DNA of 64,000 nt from Hymenobacter psoromatis (GTDB taxonomy: Bacteria > Bacteroidota > Bacteroidia > Cytophagales > Hymenobacteraceae), in assembly GCA_001596155.1 (NCBI GenBank), contig CP014771.1:1240001-1304000 (forward strand), read 5' to 3'. The notes beneath the pieces were generated by a model. It ran no database searches, was not told where the DNA came from, and saw only the letters and a list, made by a program, of their open reading frames with translations. Below are positions 16,560 to 24,065 of the stretch, in pieces. Made by a program: the position numbers and the translations under genes. Every line of letters starts with the position of its first letter. The first letter of the stretch is position 1.

Positions 16560-17699
16560 CTACTTCTTCACTTTTATTTTGACCTTCACCCCGGCGGGGG
16601 CAGCGGGGGTAGGGGCGGCGGGCGCGATGGGCTCGGGCGGGGGCGGCGGGGCGGCCTCGCCGTCGGTGGCCTTTATCTCGTCGGGGGCGATGACCTTTTG
16701 CTGCTTTTGCTGGGCTATGAGCAGCTGCTCACTGGCCAGGGTGTTGTCTTTCCAGGCCTTGAGCTGGGTGGTCAGGTGCTCCTTTTCGTCCTTGCTGAGC
16801 TTGGGCGGGGCCATGAGCTTGCTGAGGTCGGGGCGGCCGCCCTCCTGCCAGGCCGTGAGCCACATGGAGGCCACCATCGGCGAAGCGCCCTTGAGGCGGA
16901 AGGCCACCTGGCCGCCCACCTCCTTCTCATAAGCATCGGCGAAGGCGTCGGAATAGCGGCGCTGGGTTTTGCCAAAGCGGTGCGAAAACGTGTACTTGGT
17001 CTGGGGCGTGAAGCCCTTGCTCACCTTGCTTTCGAGGTCATACGTCTCCGTGAGGAAGCCGTAGCTATTCTGAAGAACGCCCCAGATGCTGGCCAGCGGG
17101 TCTTTCAGCACCTTGCCTTCCTCGCCATTAAGCTTGTAGTCTTTCAGAAAACGCTCGGGCAGCTGGCTCTCCCAGAGGGCGTGCAGGCCGGTCTGGCCCG
17201 AGAGCTGGCCGTCGTAGTTGACGGTGGTGTGCAGCGGCACGAACGCATCGGCGGTGTAGTGGCTCAGCTCGGCCGAATACTTGATGATGGCCACCGTGTC
17301 GAGCGCGCTGAAGGCGGCGGCCAGCTTGTTCTTGGTTTCGATGACCACCCACGGCACGGTGCCGTACTTTTTGAGCGTGTCGGCCGAAAATTTACTTACC
17401 GCCTCGTCGTAGTTGCGCGGCACCTTGGCAAAGGGATTATCCTCCGAGTAGTGGTCCAGGTCGATGAAGTGCTTGGGGCCTTCGGTGGGGTCCTGGTTGC
17501 GGCGCTCGTCGGGGGCGGTGCTCAGGCGCACCAGCTCGGCCATGTGCCGAAAATAGAAAGCCTGCATGCCGGCCGGCAATTCATAAACGGCCACCTGCGT
17601 GATAACGCGGTGCCCCAAAAAGCCCCAGGCGCGCGCGGCGGGGGCGGCTGGGCCCAGCAGCAACGCCGCTAGCCCCAGGCTCAGTACTAGTTTTTTCAT
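16560..17699 (-). CDS. S1/P1 nuclease-like (zinc-dependent phospholipase C superfamily) exported protein
   Basis: 379 residues from the ATG at 17699; an ATG two codons upstream is also possible. The signal peptide ends at ARA, leaving Trp25 as the mature N-terminus (WGFLGHRVI), where the family uses the N-terminal Trp and nearby His30 as zinc ligands. Further ligand regions are FIDLDHY, LSHYTADAFVPLHTTVNYDG and GLHALWES. The family hydrolyses nucleic acids or phospholipids with three zinc ions. The C-terminal ~60 residues are a Lys/Gln then Pro/Ala-rich tail ending in KVKIKVKK, not part of the catalytic domain. Exported; substrate uncertain. Confidence 0.8.
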   Translation of the reverse strand: MKKLVLSLGLAALLLGPAAPAARAWGFLGHRVITQVAVYELPAGMQAFYFRHMAELVRLSTAPDERRNQDPTEGPKHFIDLDHYSEDNPFAKVPRNYDEAVSKFSADTLKKYGTVPWVVIETKNKLAAAFSALDTVAIIKYSAELSHYTADAFVPLHTTVNYDGQLSGQTGLHALWESQLPERFLKDYKLNGEEGKVLKDPLASIWGVLQNSYGFLTETYDLESKVSKGFTPQTKYTFSHRFGKTQRRYSDAFADAYEKEVGGQVAFRLKGASPMVASMWLTAWQEGGRPDLSKLMAPPKLSKDEKEHLTTQLKAWKDNTLASEQLLIAQQKQQKVIAPDEIKATDGEAAPPPPPEPIAPAAPTPAAPAGVKVKIKVKK

Positions 17700-17907
17700 A
17701 CGCAATAAGCGCCGGCCCTACCCCCCTCGGGCACGGCCGGCGGCCCCGAAGGTCGGGCCGGGCGGGCATATTTCCACCGGCCGGACCGCCCGCGCGGCCC
17801 AGCGGCCGGCCCGGCCCAGCGCAACTTCCCGAAATGCCCCAATCTTATACTATTCCGGCCCAACCCCCGGCCCGGCAGTTTGCGTACACAGGGTATCTTT
17901 CCCACCC

Positions 17908-18050
17908 ACTCCCCCCACGTATGATTTCCTACCCCCCCGACACGGGCTAGCGCCCGCCCTCCCCCCGATAGTTCGTTTCGAAGCTTCGTAAAGCTTCTGG
18001 CTGTAGCGGTTACCAAGCCCGGCTTCCTACCCAGGAGGCCGGGCTTTTTC
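17908..18050 (+). ncRNA. Candidate small RNA of about 140 nt
   Basis: A promoter-like pair (TTTG ... TATCTTTC) lies upstream, a strong intrinsic terminator lies at the 3' end and there is no gene between them. An internal hairpin-prone segment (CGAAGCTTCGTAAAGCTTCT) is visible. A nine-codon frame starting near 17921 (MISYPPDTG) is also present. The call rests on architecture only; no RNA family was recognised. Confidence 0.25.
18016..18050 (+). terminator. Strong intrinsic terminator
   Basis: AGCCCGGCTTCCT / AGGAGGCCGGGCT (13 bp, one G-T pair, 4-nt loop) followed by TTTTC. It points along the plus strand although no plus-strand gene precedes it. Confidence 0.75.
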
Positions 18051-18150
18051 GGGGGGGTAGGCCCGCCGGCCCGGCTTCACCTGATCCTCATTCGGCTCTT
18101 TACCCTATATTTAGGCGCGGCAACGCTGCCGCCTATTTTTTTCTGGTTAA

Positions 18151-18630
18151 ATGCCCAACGAGTTTCACCAAAACATTCCGGCCAAAGTGCTCACCGACGT
18201 GCAGCAGCACCTCGACGCCATTAAGGCCGCGCTCGCGCCCTACCTCATCTCCCTCACCCCCGACGAGCGCCGCACCATGCTGCGCATGGCCGACAAAACG
18301 GTGGCCTTCGTGCAAAAAACCAGCGACTACGCCACCACTACCCCCGCCTTCGTGCCGGCCTTCGTGGACCTGGCCGAATTGCAGCAGGACGTGGCCGGCG
18401 TGAACACCCTCACGCCCCTGCGCCAGCAGTTCGAGCAGCTCGCCACCGACACCGACAGCACCGTGATGGTGGCCGGCGGCGAGGCCTACGCCAACTCGCT
18501 CACCATCTACAACAACATCAAGTTTATGGCCAAAAACAAGCAGCCCGGCGCGCAGGCCGCCTACGACGACCTGAGCCAGCGCTTCCCCGGCCGGCCCACC
18601 AAGGCCGCCGCCGCCAAAACCAAGGCGTAA
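18151..18630 (+). CDS. Conserved hypothetical protein
   Basis: 159 residues, no signal peptide. Predominantly helical: NIPAKVLTDVQQHLDAIKAA, then RTMLRMADKTVAFVQKTSDY, LAELQQDVAGVNTLTPLRQQ and YNNIKFMAKNKQPGAQAAYD, ending in a Lys/Ala-rich basic tail (GRPTKAAAAKTKA). I recall similar uncharacterised proteins in Bacteroidota but no functional assignment. Probably cytoplasmic. The start is the first ATG after an AT-rich promoter-like segment. Confidence 0.7.
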   Translation: MPNEFHQNIPAKVLTDVQQHLDAIKAALAPYLISLTPDERRTMLRMADKTVAFVQKTSDYATTTPAFVPAFVDLAELQQDVAGVNTLTPLRQQFEQLATDTDSTVMVAGGEAYANSLTIYNNIKFMAKNKQPGAQAAYDDLSQRFPGRPTKAAAAKTKA

Positions 18631-18650
18631 GCTTCCCAACAAGCAGGTGG

Positions 18651-18691
18651 GGGGTAGTAAAAAGTGGGTCGGACCTACTTTTTACTACCCC
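18651..18691 (+). terminator. Hairpin following the gene at 18151
   Basis: GGGGTAGTAAAAAGTGGGT pairs with ACCTACTTTTTACTACCCC (19-bp arms, one mismatch, 3-nt loop), 20 bases after the stop. The stem ends are CTACCCC motifs. Confidence 0.55.
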
Positions 18692-18885
18692 TCACTTACT
18701 TTTTAGACCCTCGGTGGGTGCTTTTTGGGCGCGGCGGGCACCTTTTGGGGCCGCGCTGCTACTTGTTAGAGCCTCGCCAGCACCTTTTGGAGCCGGGCTA
18801 GGTGCTTTTAGTCCGGCGCGGGGTGCTTTTGCGGGCTCGGCGGTACTTTTTAGGGCCTAAGTGGCACCTTTTAGACCCACGCGGG
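18692..18885. repeat. Degenerate ~21-bp tandem repeat
   Basis: About nine diverged units carry a core GGYACYTTTTRG followed by a GC-rich half, spaced 19-22 bases. Clear cores are at 18717, 18738, 18780, 18801, 18823, 18842 and 18864. Stop codons interrupt all frames I checked. It lies directly downstream of the MmeI-like C-terminal remnant. Confidence 0.6.
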
Positions 18886-18897
18886 CTCCAAAAGCCC

Positions 18898-19200
18898 CTA
18901 CGCGGGGCGGCGCGGGGCGCGCTGGGGCTTGGCGGGGGGGGTAGGGAGCAGGGGGGCTTGCAGCTGCCGGTAGGCCTGGAACAGAAACTCTAGCCGGCTC
19001 AGCTCGGTGGGGAAGGCGGCGGGGCGGCAGCAGGCATCCACGGCGCGGTCGAGGGCGGCGTGGGCGCGCACCAGCGCCGGGGGCATCGTGAGCGGGTCGT
19101 AGAGGGTGGCCAGGCTCTCGGTGCCGAACTCGGCGCGGGCCGCCAGCACCGCCTGCGCCGCCGCTTCCACGTTGGCCGTTTGCTTGGGGGTAGGCAGCAT
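18898..19200 (-). pseudogene. C-terminal remnant of an MmeI-like (type IIL) restriction-modification gene
   Basis: 100 codons. The sequence NVEAAAQAVLAARAEF, then SLATLYDPLTMPPALVRAHA, ALDRAVDACCRP and SRLEFLFQAYRQL matches the extreme C-terminal domain of MmeI-like enzymes. These are normally ~900 or more residues with nuclease, methyltransferase and specificity domains in one chain. An in-frame stop sits immediately before the apparent ATG, so nothing upstream can be fused to it. The N-terminal part of the same family lies on the same strand at 20948-21517. The intervening core is absent and replaced by a SmaI-like system. Probably not functional. Confidence 0.85.
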
Positions 19201-19231
19201 TCAGGCGTTAACTTGCTAAAAAATCATTTTT

Positions 19232-20086
19232 ATGCTCTCTTACCAAGAAGACCAAACCAGTACCTGCGATATTATACTTGGCGATGCCCGGACGGTAATG
19301 AGCAGCTTGCCAGCTGATTCATTTAATACCTGTGTGACCAGCCCTCCCTACTGGGGCCTGCGCGACTACGGCATAGCCGACCAGATAGGGGCCGAAATGG
19401 AGCTTGCAACCTACATTGAGAACCTTGTAAACGTATTTCGGGAGGTCCGGCGCGTCCTACGCCCAGATGGAACGCTCTGGCTGAATATTGGTGATTCCTA
19501 TACCAGCGGCAACCGCACCTGGCGCGATACAGATAAGAAGAATCCCGCGCGTGGGATGTCTTATCGCCCCCCTACTCCCGATGGTTTGAAACCGAAAGAC
19601 CTGATTGGCGTGCCTTGGCGCATTGCATTTGCCTTACAAGCTGATGGCTGGTATTTACGCTCAGATATTATCTGGCATAAACCGAATTGTCAACCAGAGT
19701 CGGTGAAGGACCGCCCTACCCAAGCGCACGAATACATTTTTCTTTTTACCAAATCAGAAAAGTATTATTACGACTACCTGGCTGTTCAGGAGGCCACGAA
19801 TGATAATACTACAAAGCGCAATAAGCGTAGCGTGTGGTCTGTAAACACAGAACCCTATAAGGAAGCGCACTTCGCCGTTTTTCCGCCTAGCTTGGTCGCT
19901 CCGTGTATTCAAGCGGGCAGCCCGGTAGGCGGACAAGTACTTGACCCCTTCTTTGGCTCTGGCACGGTAGGCGAAACCAGCTTGCGCCTACAACGCAACT
20001 GCACTGGCATTGAGCTTAACCCCGAGTACGCGGCCATTGCAAACAAACGCCTGAACAAGGTGCGCCAACCGGCGCTGCATTTGTAA
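19232..20086 (+). CDS. Type II DNA methyltransferase, probably N4-cytosine, of a SmaI-like system
   Basis: 284 residues. The catalytic motif IV is TSPPYW (36-41), the SPPY form typical of N4-cytosine methyltransferases. The AdoMet-binding motif I (DPFFGSGTVGETSL) lies near the C-terminus, around residues 237-250, so the motif order is permuted (IV before I) as in the beta class. It is followed by CTGIELNPEYAAIANKRL. The partner endonuclease is SmaI-like, so the expected target is CCCGGG, protected by methylation of a cytosine; this specificity is inferred from the partner. GC content is clearly lower than in the flanks, consistent with acquisition. The start follows an AT-rich stretch (AAAAAATCATTTTT). 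Confidence 0.9.
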   Translation: MLSYQEDQTSTCDIILGDARTVMSSLPADSFNTCVTSPPYWGLRDYGIADQIGAEMELATYIENLVNVFREVRRVLRPDGTLWLNIGDSYTSGNRTWRDTDKKNPARGMSYRPPTPDGLKPKDLIGVPWRIAFALQADGWYLRSDIIWHKPNCQPESVKDRPTQAHEYIFLFTKSEKYYYDYLAVQEATNDNTTKRNKRSVWSVNTEPYKEAHFAVFPPSLVAPCIQAGSPVGGQVLDPFFGSGTVGETSLRLQRNCTGIELNPEYAAIANKRLNKVRQPALHL

Positions 20087-20101
20087 AGGCTGGCCGACAG
20101 C

Positions 20102-20908
20102 CTACGCCTCGTCTAACTCCTTGATAATAAACCTCCACTCGGCGTGCACAAAGCATAATTCCTTGCGAATTTTATGCACCTGTAATTTACGCTCGGTTCC
20201 CCCATCAAAATAGAGCCGAAACGCTAATTGACCATCGGGCGTGGTAACCCGGCAGTAACCTGGTTTTGGCATTTGCTTACTGTCAGTCATCATCTCTAAC
20301 TCTCCTTGCGCCGCTTGCTCAAATAATGCCACAGGAATTTCTACCAGCTCGTAGCACCAATAAGGTGAAGCAGGAGCGGGGTTACTAGTATTACGCAAAA
20401 CCAAGATTCGGTCGTAGCCAGTTAAATGGCGCATGAACTGGTCACGCAGAAGCATTAAATCCGCTGGTTTATCCGTCCAGTTTCCTTTGCCTAGCTCCAT
20501 GAATTTGTGCAGGCGGATTTCAGTTAGTCGCAGGTTTCGGTCAGCTTGCGTTTTCAAAGATATTCGCTCGCCCGCTACACTGATATCATGCCCAGGATTG
20601 CCGCGTGGAGCCATTGCGGCCACTACACCACACTGTTGCCACACGCGCACTGCGGTATACTCAAATTTATCCTTCGCAAAAGCATCATCCGAAAAGCAAT
20701 GGTGCAAGCGCAAGGCATCACCAAAGTCTTGCAGAAAGCATTCTGTTATCAATCCACTCATAGGATTGACCCAAAATTCCTTTGGCCGGCGAAATTGCAA
20801 AACAATACGCTCCACCCAAATTAATTGCCCTTCGCGCAATTCAGGCAGATAGGTAATAATGCGTTCAATCCGTCTGGTTATTGAATTTGAAGTGCTTTCA
20901 GGTTCCAT
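20102..20908 (-). CDS. SmaI-family type II restriction endonuclease
   Basis: 268 residues, close in size to SmaI. Segments that match the SmaI sequence as I remember it: NPGHDI (104-109), SLKT (117-120), KFMELGKGNW (135-144), DSKQMPKPGY (209-218), LYFDGGTERKLQV (232-244) and CFVHAEWRF (252-260). The first two probably form the D...xK metal site. SmaI cuts CCC^GGG to blunt ends. The gene converges with the methyltransferase gene; only 15 bases separate the two stop codons. Its own -7 box is at 20939-20946. No C-regulator gene is visible. Cytoplasmic defence enzyme. Confidence 0.88.
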   Translation of the reverse strand: MEPESTSNSITRRIERIITYLPELREGQLIWVERIVLQFRRPKEFWVNPMSGLITECFLQDFGDALRLHHCFSDDAFAKDKFEYTAVRVWQQCGVVAAMAPRGNPGHDISVAGERISLKTQADRNLRLTEIRLHKFMELGKGNWTDKPADLMLLRDQFMRHLTGYDRILVLRNTSNPAPASPYWCYELVEIPVALFEQAAQGELEMMTDSKQMPKPGYCRVTTPDGQLAFRLYFDGGTERKLQVHKIRKELCFVHAEWRFIIKELDEA

Positions 20909-20938
20909 TGCTCAGCTATCAGAGTTGCTACGTTATAC

Positions 20939-20946
20939 CAAAGCTA
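20939..20946 (-). promoter_or_regulatory. -7 box (TAGCTTTG on the minus strand) of the SmaI-like endonuclease gene
   Basis: CAAAGCTA on the plus strand reads TAGCTTTG, a full match to TAnnTTTG, 30 bases before the ATG at 20908. It lies between the start codon and the truncated MmeI-like remnant, so the -33 region would fall in remnant sequence. Confidence 0.5.
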
Positions 20947-20947
20947 C

Positions 20948-21517
20948 TTATTCACCTGCCACGAGCAGCACTTCCAGCTTGTGGCCGTGGTAGCCGCCGT
21001 GGAGCAGGGCATCGTGCAGCTCGCCCATCAGCTCGGCGGCCTGGGTGTTGGCGGGGTCTTCGGGGCGGTACGCGCGCTTCTGGTAACCCGTGAGAAAGGC
21101 GAACAAGTGCAGGTGCTCATGCAACTGCGCCAGCCCGAATTCGTGCTCGGTGCCCTCATCGAGGTCATAAAGCCGAAACCGGGCGAAGTCGGAGACCAGA
21201 ATATACTTGGGCAGCTCGTGGTCTTTGAGGCCGGGGAAGTAGTCGCGGGCCTGCTGCCCGGCGCGGTTGAGGCTCCTACCCCGGCTTTTGTGCTCCACCA
21301 GCAGCGTGCCCTTCCACAAAAGGTCGATAAAGCTCTGCTTGCCATCGGCCTTCTTAATGGGCACCTCAAAGGAGGCGACCCGGCGGCGCTTCACGTCGAA
21401 GACGTGGAAAAAGTCAATCCAGAACGATTGGGCATCGGCGCGCTCATCGCCGGCATCCTGCCATTCCTGGGCAAAGCGAATGGCGCGGTCTTTTAATTCG
21501 GAGAGGGAAAGGGGCAT
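20948..21517 (-). pseudogene. N-terminal remnant (nuclease domain) of an MmeI-like (type IIL) restriction-modification gene
   Basis: 189 codons from the ATG at 21517. It matches the MmeI-like N-terminal domain: FWIDFFHVFDVKRRRVASFE, FIDLLWKGTLLVEHKSRG, YFPGLKDHELPKYILVSDFA, RFRLYDLDEGTEHEF and the linker AELMGELHDALLHGG. The PD-(D/E)xK residues are present (Asp65, Glu75, Lys77). Homology stops at LEVLLV (181-186), where family members continue into the helical spacer and methyltransferase. Here three codons and a TAA follow. Truncated by replacement with the SmaI-like system. The fragment could still be translated, but without a methyltransferase or specificity domain its activity is doubtful. 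Confidence 0.85.
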
Positions 21518-21554
21518 GGTGGGGGATTTGGGGGGAAGATAAAGCCCTCCGCGT

Positions 21555-21606
21555 GACCCCACCCCCCGGCCCCCCTGGCCCCTACCCCCTTCGGGAGAGG
21601 GGGAGC
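21555..21606. repeat. Half copy of the CCCCACCCCC...CGGGAGAGGGGG repeat (family G)
   Basis: GACCCCACCCCCCGG through CTTCGGGAGAGGGGGAG resembles one arm of the palindrome at 40235-40355. Confidence 0.5.
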
Positions 21607-21628
21607 CGAGGCGGGTCGTTCAACGGCG

Positions 21629-21677
21629 CACCCCACGAGACCCCTAGGGGGCCGCCCCCTAGGGGTCTCGTGGGGTG
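21629..21677. repeat. Perfect 23-bp-arm palindrome
   Basis: CACCCCACGAGACCCCTAGG... at 21629-21651 pairs exactly with 21655-21677 across a 3-nt loop. It lies between the MmeI-like remnant and the terminator of the M13 gene. Confidence 0.8.
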
Positions 21678-21699
21678 AACGCCAGGGGGCAACCCCACA

Positions 21700-21730
21700 A
21701 AAAAAGCCTGGCCGCAGGGCCAGGCTTTTC
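21700..21730 (-). terminator. Terminator of the first M13 peptidase gene
   Basis: GCCTGGCC / GGCCAGGC stem; reading the minus strand it is followed by a T-run (A-run 21699-21705 on the plus strand). The plus-strand side also ends in TTTTC, so it may work both ways. Confidence 0.8.
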
Positions 21731-21755
21731 GTCGGTTAAGGCAGTTGCAAAGACC

Positions 21756-23819
21756 TTACCAAATGCGCGACCGGTCGGCCGTGGCGCGCACCATCTTGTT
21801 GCCCTCCTTGCAGCCAAAGGCTTCGTAGAACTCGGGCATGTTCATGAGCGGGCCGTTGGTGCGGTACTGGCCGGGCGAGTGCGGGTCGGTCTGGATTTGC
21901 TGGCGCATGGCCTCGGGGCGTTGGTTAGCGCGCCAGATTTGGGCAAAGCCTAGGAAGAAGCGCTGGTTGGGCGTGAAGCCGTCAATTTTCTTGCCTGCCT
22001 TGGCCTCAGCCGTTTTCTGGAACGCCTGGTAGGCGATGGTCAGGCCGCCGATGTCGGCCAGGTTTTCGCCCATCGTCAGCTTGCCGTTCACGTGCACCGA
22101 GTCGAGGGGCGAGAAAGCGTCATATTGCTTGCCCACCATGTCGGCCTTGGCGTTGAACTTGTCGTTGTCCTCCTTGGTCCACCAGTCGCGCAGGTTGCCC
22201 TTGGCGTCGGAGCGGCGGCCCTGGTCATCGAAGCCGTGGGTCATTTCGTGGCCAATCACGGCGCCGATGCCGCCGTAGTTCACCGCGTCATCGGCCTTGG
22301 GGTCGTAGAAGGGCGGCTGCAAAATGCCGGCCGGGAACACGATTTCATTCATGCTCGAATTGTAGTAGGCGTTCACCGTGGGCGGCGTCATGCCCCACTC
22401 GCCGCGGTCAATCGGCTTGCCGAATTTCTGGAGGTTGTCCTCGGTGCGCCACTCGGAGGTGGCAAACAGGTTTTGCAGGGCACTCTGGCGCGTGATTTTC
22501 AGCTTCGAGTAGTCCTTCCACTTATCGGGGTAGCCGATTTTCACCGCGAAGGCATTGAGCTTCTGAATGGCTTCCTTCTTGGTGTCGGCGCTCATCCAGT
22601 CGGTGGCCATAATGCGCTCGCCGTAGGCGCGACGCAGGTTTTCGACCATCTCTTTGGCCTTGGCCTTGGCGGCGGGCGAGAAGGCCTTGTCCACGTAGAG
22701 CTGGCCGAAAGCCTCGCCCAGCGCGCCATCGGTGGCGCGCAGGGCGCGCTTCCAGCGGGGCTGCTGCTGCTTGGCCCCCGTCAGCACCTGCTGAAAGCGG
22801 AAGCTGGCGTCGCCGTAGGCTTTGGGCAGAGCCGAGGTCACGCCCTCCACCAGGTGCCAGCGGAAATACTGGCGCTGGTCGGCGATGGGCGTGTTGGCCA
22901 TCAGGTTGCTGGCGGCGGCCAGGTACTCGGGCTGGCCCACGATGATGTCCTGGGCACCGCTCAGGCCGCTGTCCTTCAGCACCAGCGGAATGTCCAGGCT
23001 GGGGTAGTCTTTGGTGGCCTGGGCCACGGTCATCTTGTTGTAGTTCTTGATGCGGTCGCGCAGGTCCACGCGGCCCCGACTGGCCTGGGCCATCTTGGTT
23101 TCGAGGGCCAGCACGGCGTCGGCGTTGGTGGCGGCCAAGCTCGGCGCGTCGCCCAGCAGCCCGAACACGCTGGTCATGTAGGTCTTGTAGGCGGCCCGGA
23201 TGGTCTTCGAGCGGCCATCTTCCTTGAGGTAGTAGTCGCGGTCGCCGAGGCCGAGGCCGCCCTGGCCCATGCTCACGGCATACTGGGTGCTGTTTTTGCT
23301 ATCCTGGCGCACGCCAAAGCTGTACCAGCCCGTGCCGTACGACTTGCGGTCGGCCATGTACTGCTGAATCTCGCCCAGGTTTTTGAGGTTATTAATCTTA
23401 TCGAGGCGCGGCTGCAAATACTTGAGGCCGGCGGCCTCGATGGCCGTCGTGTCCATCGCGGCGGCGTAGAAATCGCCCACCTTCTGCTCGTTGGTGCCGG
23501 CCTTGGCCGAGCGGTCGGCGGCGGCCTTCACCAGGATGCCTTTTTCCACGGCAACGTTGCGGTCCTGCAGCTCATTGAAAGCACCCCAGCGGGTTTCGGC
23601 GGCCGGCACGGGGTTGTTTTTTATCCAGTTGCCGTTGGCATAATGGTAAAAATCCTCGCACGGCGACACCGACTGGTCAATATTGGCGAGGCTGATGCCG
23701 ACGCCTTGCTGCGGGGGGGTAGGGCGCTTGGCCGGCGGCCCAAAGGCGGTGGTAGCAGCCAGGCCGCCGAGGCCCAGCGTCGCCAGCGCCAACCGGGAGA
23801 AGGTAATGGTGGTGGACAT
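21756..23819 (-). CDS. M13 family zinc metallopeptidase (PepO/neprilysin-like), copy 1
   Basis: 687 residues, normal for the family. A signal-like N-terminus (LALATLGLGGLAATTAFG) is followed by the M13 start region SVSPCEDFYHYANGNWIKNN. The zinc site is HEMTH (His524, Glu525, His528). Substrate-binding NAYYNSSMNEIVFPAGILQP precedes it and ENLADIGGLTIAYQAF supplies the third ligand. The C-terminal RSRIW is typical. Exported endopeptidase acting on peptides outside the cytoplasm. Its paralogue lies upstream on the same strand, and several blocks of DNA are almost identical between them, suggesting duplication with gene conversion. Confidence 0.93.
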   Translation of the reverse strand: MSTTITFSRLALATLGLGGLAATTAFGPPAKRPTPPQQGVGISLANIDQSVSPCEDFYHYANGNWIKNNPVPAAETRWGAFNELQDRNVAVEKGILVKAAADRSAKAGTNEQKVGDFYAAAMDTTAIEAAGLKYLQPRLDKINNLKNLGEIQQYMADRKSYGTGWYSFGVRQDSKNSTQYAVSMGQGGLGLGDRDYYLKEDGRSKTIRAAYKTYMTSVFGLLGDAPSLAATNADAVLALETKMAQASRGRVDLRDRIKNYNKMTVAQATKDYPSLDIPLVLKDSGLSGAQDIIVGQPEYLAAASNLMANTPIADQRQYFRWHLVEGVTSALPKAYGDASFRFQQVLTGAKQQQPRWKRALRATDGALGEAFGQLYVDKAFSPAAKAKAKEMVENLRRAYGERIMATDWMSADTKKEAIQKLNAFAVKIGYPDKWKDYSKLKITRQSALQNLFATSEWRTEDNLQKFGKPIDRGEWGMTPPTVNAYYNSSMNEIVFPAGILQPPFYDPKADDAVNYGGIGAVIGHEMTHGFDDQGRRSDAKGNLRDWWTKEDNDKFNAKADMVGKQYDAFSPLDSVHVNGKLTMGENLADIGGLTIAYQAFQKTAEAKAGKKIDGFTPNQRFFLGFAQIWRANQRPEAMRQQIQTDPHSPGQYRTNGPLMNMPEFYEAFGCKEGNKMVRATADRSRIW

Positions 23820-23906
23820 GAAAAAGATTGGTTAGGAGAAAAAGAAGAAAAGCGAAAGTAAGGGTAATAGATGAAACCGCCGCCGCCTGGTTGCATCAAG
23901 TGCGAA

Positions 23907-23993
23907 GTAGGGTGCGGGGCTTGCCCCCGCCCGGCGTTGAACGAGACGGCCCATATCGTTCAACGCCGGGCGGGGGCAAGCCCCGCACCCTAC
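23907..23993. repeat. REP palindrome of the RAYT-associated family D
   Basis: Perfect 38-bp arms (GTAGGGTGCGGGGCTTGCCC then CCGCCCGGCGTTGAACGA, and complement) with an 11-nt loop. It lies between the two M13 peptidase genes. The same arm surrounds the RAYT gene at 34561. Confidence 0.9.
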
Positions 23994-24005
23994 ACAACGA
24001 ACATA

Positions 24006-24038
24006 AGAAAGCCCACTCCGGGCCGGAGCGGGCTTTCT
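24006..24038 (-). terminator. Terminator of the second M13 peptidase gene
   Basis: AGAAAGCCCACTCCGG / CCGGAGCGGGCTTTCT hairpin, 28 bases beyond the minus-strand stop. The symmetric A/T ends suggest bidirectional use. Confidence 0.7.
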
Positions 24039-24065
24039 AAGCAACGTGGGTTATCCCTACCCCCC

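Larger units (their letters stand above)
17700..18150. other. 451-base gene-free region between divergent genes
   Basis: No convincing protein gene. It contains GC-rich sequence with several CTACCCC motifs, a possible promoter (TTTG at 17879-17882 and TATCTTTC at 17894-17901), a strong plus-strand terminator at 18016-18050, and AT-rich sequence (TACCCTATATTTAGG, from 18101) that could be the promoter of the gene at 18151. Confidence 0.6.
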
